A stretch of DNA of 64,000 nucleotides from JAUNBN01 sp036645935 (GCA_036645935.1 JAVXNE010000004.1:62001-126000); one strand, 5' to 3'; counted from the first letter of the stretch, positions 8,310 to 17,007 are shown. A program made the numbers and translations. Notes: generated from the letters alone by a model not told the origin.

Positions 8310-8816
8310 AACCACTCGGGTTCATTTGCCGTTGCAACGCGCTTGACTGCCGCTGAACCGAAATCGTTCTGTCTGTCATCAGCACGATACACCCGTGGGG
8401 CATTTATCTTGTTGAGTTTTTGAACTTGATTCAGTTTTCTTGCTCTCAAAGAGCCCCGCGTGTGAGACTTCGATGTCGACTTTATCCCATCGCAAAACCG
8501 CTTGATCTTATGTTTCCTCATTTTGGAGCCGGACTGCTGCACGACGGTCTGATAACAGAGGATATCGCTGCCGTCTATTCCACAAATTATCAAATTTAGA
8601 ACCACTCGGGTTCATTTGCCGTTGCAACGCGCTTGACTGCCGCTGAACCGAAATCGTTCTGTCTGTCATCAGCACGATACACCCGTGGGCATTTATCTTG
8701 TTGAGTTTTTGAACTTGATTCAGTTTTCTTGCTCTCAAAGAGCCCCGCGTGTGAGACTTCGATGTCGACTTTATCCCATCGCAAAACCGCTTGATCTTAT
8801 GTTTCCTCATTTTGGA
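8237..8816 (+). repeat. Tandem ~290-bp duplication of the pilT 3' end and downstream DNA
   Basis: Bases 8237-8527 and 8527-8816 are direct repeats that differ, as far as I can read, by a single base: a run of four G near 8398 is three G in the second copy. Copy one includes the last 24 codons of pilT. The near identity means a recent event or an assembly artefact. On the minus strand both copies carry a short open frame ending in AVKRVATANEPEWF that I do not recognise; the indel changes its reading frame between copies. The rest of the gap to 9081 holds one hairpin and no clear gene. Confidence 0.9.
8527..8599 (+). pseudogene. Duplicated 3' fragment of pilT
   Basis: These 73 bases repeat the final 24 codons and stop of pilT from the first repeat unit. 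There is no start codon or ribosome site, so the fragment is a by-product of the tandem duplication. Confidence 0.85.
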
Positions 8817-8992
8817 ATTGAAGAATAAAATCACCTCTAACTGCAATAATCCGTTTTGCTGATATCCCACGCTAACGCAGTCTTTTGCTACCCCCTGTCG
8901 GTATTCAGCCTGTTCTTCGCATTGCGATACGTGAGGATTTTCCCTCTCACTGCATGCCGCCCAAAACTCCGCATCTTCATTCTTCACACGAA

Positions 8993-9026
8993 CAAAGCGA
9001 CAATCACAATCGTGATTGTCGCTTTG
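8993..9026. terminator. Hairpin between convergent pilT and acyl-CoA ligase genes
   Basis: A perfect 15-base inverted repeat (arm CAAAGCGACAATCAC) encloses the 4-base loop AATC. It sits between convergent genes, as expected for a bidirectional terminator, but no U-tract follows on either strand, so function as an intrinsic terminator is uncertain. Confidence 0.45.
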
Positions 9027-9081
9027 CTCATGATGCACCCTCAGCTCATGCAACATTTGGTCCGACGCATCCAGAATCGGT

Positions 9082-10818
9082 CTAATTCTGATGTGCCGAC
9101 CCGCGGGATTCCGCCTCAAGCACGGTGTAGGCAACCTTGCCGACGAGCGTTTTGGGAAGCGATTCGCGGAATTCAAGATCATACGGTATCGCGTATTTTG
9201 CGATGTTTTTCTTGCAGTAGTCCAGCAGTTGCGTACGCTGTGCATCACTCGCTTCGTAACCCTTTTTGAGAACCACATACGCCTTTACTTTCTGGATTTT
9301 GTACGGGTCGGGAACGCCGATAACACAGCTCATCTGAACGCATTCGTGCGCGTCGAGAATGTTTTCAATCTGCGAGGGATATACGTTGTAGCCGCTTGTG
9401 ACAATCATGCGCTTGATGCGCTGTTTGAAATAGATGAAGCCGTCGCTGTCCATGACACCGAGATCTCCGGTGTGCAGCCAGATGTGCCCGTCAATGTGGC
9501 GGCAAAGCGTTCCCGCCGTCTCTTCAGGGTGGTTGAGGTACTCGAGCATTACCGACGGCCCGCAAAGGCAGATTTCGCCCTCCTCGTCGTACGCCACCTC
9601 TTCAACCGTTCCCGGCTCGCAGATTTTGTAGTAGGTGTCGGGATAGGGCAGCCCGATACTGCCCTCACGCTCCTGGTTATAAGGGGTAAGGCAGCTTGCC
9701 GTGACGCACTCCGTTGTCCCGTAGCCCTCGCGCACGTGCACCTTTGATCCGTGCTCATCGAGATATCTGTCAATCTTCTTTTTGAATTCTATCGAGAGCG
9801 AGTCGCCGCCCGAAAACACGCCCATCAGGCAGTCGAGCTCAACGCCGTCGAGATAATTTGTACGCGTGAGCGCCTCATAGAGAGTGGGGACGCCTGCGAT
9901 GAAGTTAGGGCGGTTCTTTTTTATGAGCAGTGCGTATTCCTTGACGTCGAATCGGGGAACTAGTATTGACTGTCCGCCCTCGACCATCATCGTGTGTATG
10001 CAAACCCCGAGACCGAATCCGTGAAACACCGGCATGGCGGCAAGCATACTTGTGCCGCATATCTCGCAATGACTCATTTTGGCCGTCTGCTTCGCGAGAG
10101 AGTTGAAGTTCAAGTTGGAGAGCAATATTCCCTTTGTGACGCCGGTCGTCCCCCCCGAGAAGAGGATAACCGCAGCATCGCAGGGCTTCTTTTTGACCGC
10201 GTAGTTTTCAATTCTGTTTCTGTGCCCGCGTGCGACAAAGTCGCTCCAGTGCAGGACATTGGGGCAGCGCGGAACTCTCGGAACCTTGCGGCCCAACGTG
10301 AGCGCATATCCGACACTCATAACGGGGGTCAGCTCGTCTGCAACGCTCGCGACTATCAGTCTTTCTATCGGGCGTTTTTTCTGAACGTCGATGAATTTTC
10401 CATAAAACGCATCGAGCGTGACGACACATCTGCTCTCAACCTCGTTGAGATAAAAGACGATTTCGCCCTCTGCAGACAGCGGGTGTATCATCGACGCTAT
10501 CGCGCCGATTCGGTTGAGCGCATAAAGGCAATAAACCGCTTGCGGCACGTTTGGCAGGCAGATGGTCACCCGCTCACCGGCTCTGACACCGATTGAGATA
10601 AACGCCTTTGCGGTCGCTTCGATCATCTCGGCAAGTTTGGCATAAGATATTTTGCGTCCCATAAAGGAAAGCGCCGTGCTCTTGGGATTCTTTGCCGCGG
10701 TTGCGAGCACCGCGTCGCTCATTGAGCCGTCGGGATATTCAAGATTAAAGGGCACATCGCCGTAGTTTTCCAACCACGGCGTTTTGACATTGCTCATATT
10801 TTCATCTGTTGCTTTCAT
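9082..10818 (-). CDS. AMP-dependent acyl-CoA synthetase (long-chain type)
   Basis: The 578-residue adenylate-forming enzyme activates a carboxylic acid to an acyl-AMP and then usually an acyl-CoA. Visible motifs are the P-loop VILFSGGTTGVTKG, the substrate-site GYGTTECVT, the ATP-binding LHTGDLGVMD and the hinge/C-terminal RIKRMIVTSGYNVYPSQIE, with the catalytic lysine region LPKTLVGKV near the end. Length matches the family. It starts 3 bases after the E2-like acyltransferase gene and follows an FMN-binding protein gene, so the three should be one transcript. A fatty acid is the likely substrate from overall similarity to FadD-type enzymes, but this is not proven. An alternative in-frame start, MSNVKTPW, lies 7 codons downstream. 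Confidence 0.9.
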   Translation of the reverse strand: MKATDENMSNVKTPWLENYGDVPFNLEYPDGSMSDAVLATAAKNPKSTALSFMGRKISYAKLAEMIEATAKAFISIGVRAGERVTICLPNVPQAVYCLYALNRIGAIASMIHPLSAEGEIVFYLNEVESRCVVTLDAFYGKFIDVQKKRPIERLIVASVADELTPVMSVGYALTLGRKVPRVPRCPNVLHWSDFVARGHRNRIENYAVKKKPCDAAVILFSGGTTGVTKGILLSNLNFNSLAKQTAKMSHCEICGTSMLAAMPVFHGFGLGVCIHTMMVEGGQSILVPRFDVKEYALLIKKNRPNFIAGVPTLYEALTRTNYLDGVELDCLMGVFSGGDSLSIEFKKKIDRYLDEHGSKVHVREGYGTTECVTASCLTPYNQEREGSIGLPYPDTYYKICEPGTVEEVAYDEEGEICLCGPSVMLEYLNHPEETAGTLCRHIDGHIWLHTGDLGVMDSDGFIYFKQRIKRMIVTSGYNVYPSQIENILDAHECVQMSCVIGVPDPYKIQKVKAYVVLKKGYEASDAQRTQLLDYCKKNIAKYAIPYDLEFRESLPKTLVGKVAYTVLEAESRGSAHQN

Positions 10819-10821
10819 TCT

Positions 10822-11718
10822 CTATACCTCTAATTCCAGCGGCTCATTCATCGGTCTGTCAAGCAGTTCGGGTTCAGACAGAAGTCGCCTCAATATTCTG
10901 ATTGATTTTGCAAAATAAACCCCGTCTGCCACCCTCTCGTCTATCGTGAACGATAGCTTCAGCGCCTCGCGCAGCTCGCACGAGCCATCGGCGTTGTAGT
11001 AAGGATGTTTGCCCTTCTCGCCTACCACACAGAAAAAGGAATTAGTTCCCCAATTGGTCAGGTGATGGTAGTCGGCGTTCATCTTTATGCTTCCGAGATT
11101 TGCGATGAATGCACTGCAATGATAGGGGTCGTCGTCGAGCAGCGAGCTTGGCAACACACCGTGATACTCCATGCGGTTGATCGCCCAAACGAAAAATTTG
11201 ATCGCAAAGCGCGGAAAACCCGCAAGCGTTGCCATAACATCGGTCGCGCCGTCGGTTGCCTGTTCCTTGCGCACTTTTGTCACAAAATGTTTAACCTGCC
11301 CGTAAACCTGCGAAAGCGCCGATTCCTCGGCATTTTTGTCCACCCGCACAATCGCGAGCGCCTCGTCCGACTCGTCGCGGAATTCGCGCTTGACGACAAA
11401 TGAGAGCGAAATCTCTTTTTTCTCGTAATATCTGTGCCCTGCAATGAAGCTGTTCATTCGTGGGCGAAGCGCCATAGTTTTCGCTATCGCAGCGCAGATT
11501 GCATGAAAAAATGTGTACTTGAATTCGGGGTTGTCCGCGTTCTTCTTCGCAATATAGGCGTCGAGCGCCGCAAGCTCAAACATCTCAGCCAGTACTGCCT
11601 CGTTTGCCGTTCTTTCCGGAAGAAGATATGGCATGAACACGTGCATCGGATCAAGCCCGCTGATAAACCACGCGTCCTTGCGATCCTTTCTGTTTTTCTT
11701 TTTCTCGGTAGGCTGCAT
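10822..11718 (-). CDS. E2-like (2-oxoacid dehydrogenase / CAT-fold) acyltransferase without lipoyl domain
   Basis: The 298-residue protein consists only of a catalytic-domain-like region; there is no lipoyl or peripheral-subunit-binding domain. Family marks include FFHAICAAIAKTM, the Gly-Ser region CSAFIANLGSI and LSFTIDERVADGVYFAKS near the C-terminus. In true E2 enzymes the last motif is DHRxxDG with a catalytic His; here His is replaced by Glu (DERVADG). So either it uses a different chemistry or it is non-catalytic. The partner gene is an acyl-CoA ligase 3 bases downstream, suggesting transfer of the activated acyl group to an unknown acceptor. Clostridial genomes carry such stand-alone E2-like proteins; their role is not established to my knowledge. 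Confidence 0.8.
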   Translation of the reverse strand: MQPTEKKKNRKDRKDAWFISGLDPMHVFMPYLLPERTANEAVLAEMFELAALDAYIAKKNADNPEFKYTFFHAICAAIAKTMALRPRMNSFIAGHRYYEKKEISLSFVVKREFRDESDEALAIVRVDKNAEESALSQVYGQVKHFVTKVRKEQATDGATDVMATLAGFPRFAIKFFVWAINRMEYHGVLPSSLLDDDPYHCSAFIANLGSIKMNADYHHLTNWGTNSFFCVVGEKGKHPYYNADGSCELREALKLSFTIDERVADGVYFAKSIRILRRLLSEPELLDRPMNEPLELEV

Positions 11719-11744
11719 TGTTCCCTCCTGTATTTTGCAGTTTG

Positions 11745-12212
11745 TTATCCTGTACCCCCAACCATGTGCATATCGTCACGCACAGGTCCGGGACAAGAAC
11801 TTGTTCCTGAGCGCAATGCCCGTTCAATGGCCTTGAGAATCACCTTGCTCGACAGTGTCGCACCGGTCACGGCATCCACATTAATGTTTTGCTGTGTGAG
11901 CACAATCTCAGGCAAAATCTCCGCCGCTGAGCCGCGGGTGTTGTCGTGCTGAACCAGCTCTATCCTGGCTATCGCGCCATCCTTCACCGTCACGAGAACA
12001 CGCGCGCTAGCCACATCCGATCGGCACGCACCTTCGTACACGCCGCTCGGAACATCGCTCACATCGACATTTTTTATCTCGATAGCATTGATGGTCCTGC
12101 GACAGGCAATCTCTTTTTCAAGCGTAGTTTTCGAAACAATGACGCATATGAAAACAAATATCACGAGAAACGCATAAAGGAACAGAATGCCTCTTTTTCC
12201 TCTGTCCTTCAT
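11745..12212 (-). CDS. Membrane-anchored FMN-binding domain protein (RnfG/NqrC-like)
   Basis: An N-terminal membrane helix (residues ~8-28) is followed by an exported FMN_bind domain. The flavinylation-type motif DAVTGATLSSKVIL is near residues 113-126; in RnfG, NqrC and related extracytoplasmic flavoproteins the Thr of S/TGAT is covalently linked to FMN by ApbE. At 155 residues it is a minimal version. No ApbE or Rnf subunits are present nearby. It leads a three-gene operon with the acyltransferase and acyl-CoA ligase, so it may feed or draw electrons at the membrane in the same process; this is inferred only from the arrangement. Confidence 0.8.
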   Translation of the reverse strand: MKDRGKRGILFLYAFLVIFVFICVIVSKTTLEKEIACRRTINAIEIKNVDVSDVPSGVYEGACRSDVASARVLVTVKDGAIARIELVQHDNTRGSAAEILPEIVLTQQNINVDAVTGATLSSKVILKAIERALRSGTSSCPGPVRDDMHMVGGTG

Positions 12213-12247
12213 TACATGCGCCTTCCTTTAAAATATTTGCGGGTATT

Positions 12248-12276
12248 ATTATATCACAAAGCGTTAATATCTTAAA
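12248..12276 (-). promoter_or_regulatory. Probable promoter of the FMN-acyltransferase-ligase operon
   Basis: On the minus strand a perfect TATAAT lies about 36 bases upstream of the FMN-binding gene. A weak TTTAAG sits 17 bases further upstream as a -35 element. Confidence 0.5.
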
Positions 12277-12714
12277 ACCAATTGTCGATAATTGCCAATT
12301 TATCATTCTTTTCGGCATGGCGCGCACGTCCTCGCAAATCCTCGTTCTGCTTGTTCTTTCCCCGTCAAAAAGAAAGGGCATGTCCAATGTGCAACTTTGG
12401 CTGTGTTCGGAATACAATTCGTCTTTAACGTTAATTCCAAATATTTCTCCCCATTAACGCTGTCTGCGATTGTATCTTGTCGAAGAAAGCAAAGGCGCTG
12501 CAATGGGACAGAATAGGCTCTCTTGAACTCTGTCTCGAATAATTTCCATGTCCGTAATCTCTCTTTTCAGTTAGCGCCCCTCGAGACATTTGCATGTTTG
12601 TTGTGCAGTCCGTCTGTGGCTCTTAATATAGCCAAGACGTGAAACCGCTTTTGTTTGGCAGTGATATCACAGATCTTTATGCAAGCTCAAAATTGATCTA
12701 CTGGAAAGGATCAT
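12277..12714. other. Gene-free intergenic stretch
   Basis: About 440 bases between a promoter region and the end of the SGNH gene. I see no convincing coding frame, tRNA or riboswitch. It may hold the 3' end of the SGNH transcript. Confidence 0.4.
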
Positions 12715-14175
12715 TCACTCTTTCTCTTCCACCGCTCCCCTGTGAGAGAGCAGCGCCTCGAGATCGGATGAAGTGAATTCCGAGTGTTCAAGCACACCGT
12801 CGGTGAAAACGGCAAAATCCAGAGGCCAGCCGAAATCGTTTTTGAAAAGCAACACCGCAATGCCGCCCGGGGCGAGATAGCTTGTGCCGTTCACGACAAT
12901 CTCGGAACTATCGGGTTTTCCGATGACGTCATAATTCCCCAGAGCTTGCGAGATCCGCGCACCCTCACCGCTGCTTTCGGTAATCGGTTTTCCGCCGCTC
13001 GAGAGCCCTGCGAAGCACTCCCCCGCCTTGGCGCTCACAAATCCCATCGGAAGGAATGCCGCCATCTGTGTCTCGTTCGGCTTACCCGCTACCAACACCG
13101 TGTAGCTCGAATCGGCCGCAGCGCGTGAGAAAAATGCCGCGGGGTCGACCGTCGTTATATCGGTGCTGATCTTTGCCTTTTGATCAAATTGCTCTGCATC
13201 GGCATCGCGCTGTGCTGCATCGGCAACCTTCACGCGCGAGCGCAATGTGTAGTTTTTCTCAAGAAACGCACCGACGTCGCGCGTCACCTTGACCGCGCCG
13301 CCGTAGTTGGTGTGGCCTATGTCCGAAAGATCACTCGAGCGGTCTATTCCGACACGCACCCCGTCCGCGCCGTTGTAATTGAGAATGTTTATCTCCCGTT
13401 CTGCCGCGAATTCCTTTAGCCACGAAAAAATACCGCGCTCGACGTCGTTGCAGGCATACGGAGAAATTGTCAGAAGCAGCGGAATATTCTCGCGCTTTGC
13501 GAGGTTCGCGATCAGCTTAAGGTACACCTGCGCGCCGATATACGGCGGGAATTGCTCGGCGGTTTCGGAAAAATCATCGTCGTCAAACGCTTCGGTTCGA
13601 GCGATCAACTCATAACCGCGCATCATCGATGGCCGCGCGCTCATACCCTCAAAAAAACTTCCGTTTGCCTCTTTCCAACGGTAATGATAGCGGACTATGT
13701 TGAAATATTCGGCGAGCGGGGGGCTTTCAACCCCAAATGCCGCGCTCGCCGCCATCATTTCATAGAGATTGGGGGACATTCGCAGCTTGAACCCCGCCGT
13801 CGCGTTGTCGGAATCGATCGCAGAGGGCTGTGAGTAGGAATGCCCGTAGGTCATTCCGAAAAGCTCAAGCACTATCACGTCGGGCTTCTGTGTTTTGAGC
13901 GCCTCTCTAATATAATGATATGTTGTCCACATGGGCTGGTTGGGGGAGAACAGGTTGTGGGACGCAATTCCGTATTCACTCCACAGCGTCGCAGGTATAT
14001 AGGTCGCGTTGACGTGTGATCCCCCGACAAAAAGCGCGCTCACACAGCCGTCCGGCAACGCGTAGAAATCCGAGACACAGCCGTCCTTTTCCCTGAGCAT
14101 CGCCCCAAGCCCCGTCAGCATAATGCACACGAGGATGACAAAGGCAATCGATTTTAAAATACGTTTTCTCTTCAT
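12715..14175 (-). CDS. SGNH-hydrolase-like partner of MBOAT acyltransferase
   Basis: This exported protein of 486 residues has an N-terminal membrane anchor (KSIAFVILVCIMLTGLG). A degenerate SGNH block I is seen in FVGGSHVNATY, and a block V-like DLSDIGHTNYGG supplies the Asp-x-x-His pair of the catalytic triad. The order and topology match DltD/AlgX/AlgJ-type proteins, which receive an acyl group moved across the membrane by an MBOAT protein and transfer it to a cell-surface polymer. The MBOAT gene ends 11 bases before this start. I chose the ATG at 14175 (GAGAAG upstream) over a TTG at 14190 that overlaps the MBOAT stop. The polymer target is unknown. Confidence 0.75.
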   Translation of the reverse strand: MKRKRILKSIAFVILVCIMLTGLGAMLREKDGCVSDFYALPDGCVSALFVGGSHVNATYIPATLWSEYGIASHNLFSPNQPMWTTYHYIREALKTQKPDVIVLELFGMTYGHSYSQPSAIDSDNATAGFKLRMSPNLYEMMAASAAFGVESPPLAEYFNIVRYHYRWKEANGSFFEGMSARPSMMRGYELIARTEAFDDDDFSETAEQFPPYIGAQVYLKLIANLAKRENIPLLLTISPYACNDVERGIFSWLKEFAAEREINILNYNGADGVRVGIDRSSDLSDIGHTNYGGAVKVTRDVGAFLEKNYTLRSRVKVADAAQRDADAEQFDQKAKISTDITTVDPAAFFSRAAADSSYTVLVAGKPNETQMAAFLPMGFVSAKAGECFAGLSSGGKPITESSGEGARISQALGNYDVIGKPDSSEIVVNGTSYLAPGGIAVLLFKNDFGWPLDFAVFTDGVLEHSEFTSSDLEALLSHRGAVEEKE

Positions 14176-14186
14176 ATAATTACTTC

Positions 14187-15656
14187 TCAAAATTGAAAGT
14201 AGATGAACGGCGCGGCGTCGTATGCAGGTCCATACACCCCGAACACGGCGATTATCGCAATGCCCACCAGATAGAGCGACCAGCGAGCCGCTGTCGGCAG
14301 AGCGACGAGTTTTTCGCGCAGGTCTGTTTTGTGCGCGAATGCATCGACCGCCGCGAGTGTGAGCAGCGACGCTAATAAAACGACCATGTCGGCGCCGTCC
14401 AGCCCGAGCGCAAACAGATTGGCACGCGGGGCAAAATCCGTGAAAATCAAGCGTATGATACCGACGGCCTGCGAGACGCTGTCGGCGCGAAAAAATATGA
14501 ACGCGAACACCACAAATGCGAACACAAACAGCCCCTGCACAAACTTATATATGAGCGAACGCTCAAGCCCCAATCGCGAGCGCAGCGTTGCTCGGAACTT
14601 TTTCGTCGCCGCTCCAACAGCGCGAGCGACTCCGTGCAGCAATCCCCAGCAGACAAACGTGAGGTTTGCACCGTGCCAAAGCCCACTCGCAAAAAATATT
14701 ATGAGGATGTTTATGCACCCGCGCACGAGGCCTTTGCGGTTGCCACCAAGCGGGATATAGAGATAGTCGCGAAACCATGAGCTGAGGGAGATGTGCCAGC
14801 GATTCCAAAAATCCGCAAGGGAAGTTGCAAAGTACGGCGAATCAAAGTTGCGCATAAGCGAAAATCCCATAATCTGCGCCGAGCCTCGTGCGATGTTGGA
14901 ATATGACGCAAAATCGCAGTATATCTGAATTGCAAAAAATACCGCCGCAACGAGCAACGCCAGCCCGCCGACATTTTGCCAATCGTCAAAAGCCTTATTC
15001 ACAAACATGGCCACGCGGTCGGCGATGACGAGCTTTTGAAAAAAGCCCCACGCGATTAAAATCAGCCCGTCCCGCATGTTTTCATATTGAAACCCCGGCA
15101 TGGGGGCGTCGAACTGCGGCAGCAGCCGCCCCGCCCGCTCAATCGGTCCCGCGACCAGCTGCGGGAAAAAGCTCACAAAAACAGCGTATTTTATAAAGCT
15201 CCGCTCGGCGGGAATATCCCCGCGGTAGACGTCGATTGTATATCCGAGGGCCTGAAATGTGTAAAACGATATCCCGACCGGCAGCGCGACATCAAGAAAC
15301 GCCACCGCCTCACGTCGAAGCAGCGAGCCGACGAGATCGGCAACAAAGTTGAAATATTTGAAAAAGAAAAGAATCGCAAGATTTATTGCGAGCGACGCGA
15401 TCAGCACCGCAAGGCGGCGTTTTTTCTTTGTGCGCTCGTCTGTGCCGGAATTGTCAACCGCCGCTATCGCAAGTCCGCACACAAAGGTCACTGCAATTGA
15501 AAACACCATCAGCAGCAGATATTCCGCGCGCCAGCAGCCGTAAAAAAACAAGCTCGCCGCAAGCAGCCAAATCCGCTTTGCCTTTGCTGGCAAAAAGAAA
15601 TAAACAGCCGCGGCAACAGGCAGGAATATTAAATATGAATAAGAGTTAAATAGCAC
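14187..15656 (-). CDS. MBOAT-family membrane O-acyltransferase (AlgI/DltB-like)
   Basis: This multi-span membrane protein starts VLFNSYSYLIFLPVAAAVYF, the usual beginning of AlgI/DltB relatives. GTG at 15656 is preferred because GGAGG lies 6 bases upstream; a longer open frame upstream adds residues without homology. Core motifs are WNRWHISLSSWFRDYLY and ASGLWHGANLTFV, the latter with the invariant membrane-embedded His. Members move acyl groups, commonly acetyl or D-alanyl, through the membrane for O-acylation of exopolysaccharides or teichoic acids. With its SGNH partner downstream it makes a two-gene module. A second module of opposite gene order lies near 46.5-49.3 kb. Confidence 0.88.
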   Translation of the reverse strand: MLFNSYSYLIFLPVAAAVYFFLPAKAKRIWLLAASLFFYGCWRAEYLLLMVFSIAVTFVCGLAIAAVDNSGTDERTKKKRRLAVLIASLAINLAILFFFKYFNFVADLVGSLLRREAVAFLDVALPVGISFYTFQALGYTIDVYRGDIPAERSFIKYAVFVSFFPQLVAGPIERAGRLLPQFDAPMPGFQYENMRDGLILIAWGFFQKLVIADRVAMFVNKAFDDWQNVGGLALLVAAVFFAIQIYCDFASYSNIARGSAQIMGFSLMRNFDSPYFATSLADFWNRWHISLSSWFRDYLYIPLGGNRKGLVRGCINILIIFFASGLWHGANLTFVCWGLLHGVARAVGAATKKFRATLRSRLGLERSLIYKFVQGLFVFAFVVFAFIFFRADSVSQAVGIIRLIFTDFAPRANLFALGLDGADMVVLLASLLTLAAVDAFAHKTDLREKLVALPTAARWSLYLVGIAIIAVFGVYGPAYDAAPFIYFQF

Positions 15657-15790
15657 CCGCAGCCTCCGGAATATCGATTTATTTTCTTTTTGCTGTGACG
15701 AAACCAACGTTTCAGAATGTGTAATTATAGCATATTGTGACATTTTCAGCAAAGTCTTGCGGCTGTGGAAACACTTCTGGAATTTCGGCA

Positions 15791-15842
15791 AACAAAAAGA
15801 GGGACACAGCGATTACCTCGTCCCTGGTAATGGCCGTGTCCT
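15791..15842 (-). terminator. Intrinsic terminator after the CPBP gene
   Basis: On the minus strand GGACAC..ATTACC pairs with GGTAAT..GTGTCC around an 8-base loop and is followed by CTCTTTTT. It sits ~105 bases past the CPBP stop and just upstream of the MBOAT gene, insulating the two units. Confidence 0.7.
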
Positions 15843-15935
15843 CTCTTGAGAATTCCCAATATCGGTGCGGCTTTGCACCAAAAGCTCACGTCTTTTTATC
15901 CGTCCAACATCGGGCTTTTGCTTTGAAGCCACCGT

Positions 15936-15973
15936 CATCTTTTCCGTCAATCGCCATCTTTTCCGTCAATCGC
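15936..15973. repeat. Two tandem copies of a 19-bp unit at the CPBP stop codon
   Basis: The unit CATCTTTTCCGTCAATCGC occurs twice head to tail, with a partial third start (CATCTGCG). The CPBP stop codon lies in the first copy. Because 19 is not a multiple of 3, gain or loss of a unit would change the C-terminus, so the hydrophilic tail may be variable. Confidence 0.85.
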
Positions 15974-16960
15974 CATCTGCGACGGTTCGGCACTCTCCGG
16001 CATCTGTATGTCTTCCGTCTCCACGGGCGGCGAGTAAATCAGCGCACCGCGCTTTTCATCGCGAGCGAGCAAAAGCGTCAACACAACCGCCGTCACGGCA
16101 AAGGCCGCACCGCCGATATACCCCGTAGGGGCAGGGCCGACAAATGGGTTGTAATTTTTCTCTGGGCTGAGCATCAAGTAGACGCCAAAGCTCGCAATAC
16201 CGTTAATCCCGCCGTGCGCAAGCGCCGCCGGAATGCAGCTCCGGGTTCTGAGCGTGACAAAGGAAAACAGCGTGCCCAGCAAAATGCAGAAGCCGCACAT
16301 CGCCAGAATTCCGAGCCACGGAAACCCCTCGTATCCAGAGCCGTAGTTATGGCCAACTCCCCACGTGAGCGGTGCGTGCCACAGACCCCAAACAACGCCG
16401 CCGAGCAGCAGCGTCGGTATTATTTTAATGCCGCTGCCGAGCATTTTGGGAAGCATGTATCCCCTCCAGCCGAACTCCTCTCCGAAGCAGAAAACCACGT
16501 TCAGCAGCGGAGCCAGCAGAACAGCCTGCACAAGCTGTGCGTTGATTGCCGCCGCTATCTGCGCCTCGGTATATGTCGGCGCGGCAGTCAAAAGGATCTG
16601 CCTAAAATAGCCCCATTCGGAATCGTAATGGCTGGGATTGATTGCAAAATACACGACACACCCGATTGCGGTCAGCACTGCCGGAGAAAACCATGCGAAC
16701 ACGTAATACTTCCAACGGCGCTTGAAATTCAGCCGAATCCACGAATCGGTGAATCCCTCTTTGGTTATCAAACGCGTGAGCACCGCGCATATCGACGGAA
16801 ACAGCATCGCAACCGCCATGAGCGGCGTTGCATAGTTGGTGTGAGCTGCTGCAGGATCTCGAACGAGCGGAATCACAATCAGAACTTCATACATCCATGT
16901 CAGCGCAAATGTCAGAGCAAGATACAAAAGCAATCTTTTACGGTTAGTGGATTTTTCCAT
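15947..16960 (-). CDS. CPBP-family intramembrane metalloprotease (CAAX/Abi type)
   Basis: This 337-residue protein has about eight hydrophobic segments. It carries the CPBP active-site motifs: Glu-Glu in FGEEFGWRGYMLP, His in VVWGLWHAPLTW, and a further LAHGGINGIASF. Bacterial members cleave within membranes and are implicated in bacteriocin immunity and other protein processing; the substrate here is unknown. A ~35-residue hydrophilic tail (PVETEDIQMPESAE) ends within a 19-bp tandem repeat. The gene is monocistronic, with its own promoter and terminator. Confidence 0.88.
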   Translation of the reverse strand: MEKSTNRKRLLLYLALTFALTWMYEVLIVIPLVRDPAAAHTNYATPLMAVAMLFPSICAVLTRLITKEGFTDSWIRLNFKRRWKYYVFAWFSPAVLTAIGCVVYFAINPSHYDSEWGYFRQILLTAAPTYTEAQIAAAINAQLVQAVLLAPLLNVVFCFGEEFGWRGYMLPKMLGSGIKIIPTLLLGGVVWGLWHAPLTWGVGHNYGSGYEGFPWLGILAMCGFCILLGTLFSFVTLRTRSCIPAALAHGGINGIASFGVYLMLSPEKNYNPFVGPAPTGYIGGAAFAVTAVVLTLLLARDEKRGALIYSPPVETEDIQMPESAEPSQMAIDGKDGD

Positions 16961-16993
16961 AAATAATACTCTCCGGAGTTACGCGTTGTTTTT

Positions 16994-17007
16994 TATTATT
17001 ATACCAC
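16994..17007 (-). promoter_or_regulatory. Extended -10 promoter of the CPBP gene
   Basis: The minus strand reads TGTGGTATAAT, an extended -10 element with a perfect hexamer, ~38 bases before the CPBP start. I see no good -35 hexamer. Confidence 0.5.

Noticed and set aside
8508..9278. Minus-strand frame of 256 codons across the pilT repeat and the acyl-CoA ligase end
   Set aside because: It crosses a duplication boundary, overlaps the coding end of another gene and shows no family similarity.
15737..16966. Plus-strand frame of 409 codons opposite the CPBP gene
   Set aside because: Arg/His-rich composition, no ribosome site and complete overlap with a well-supported membrane protease gene show that it is a shadow frame.
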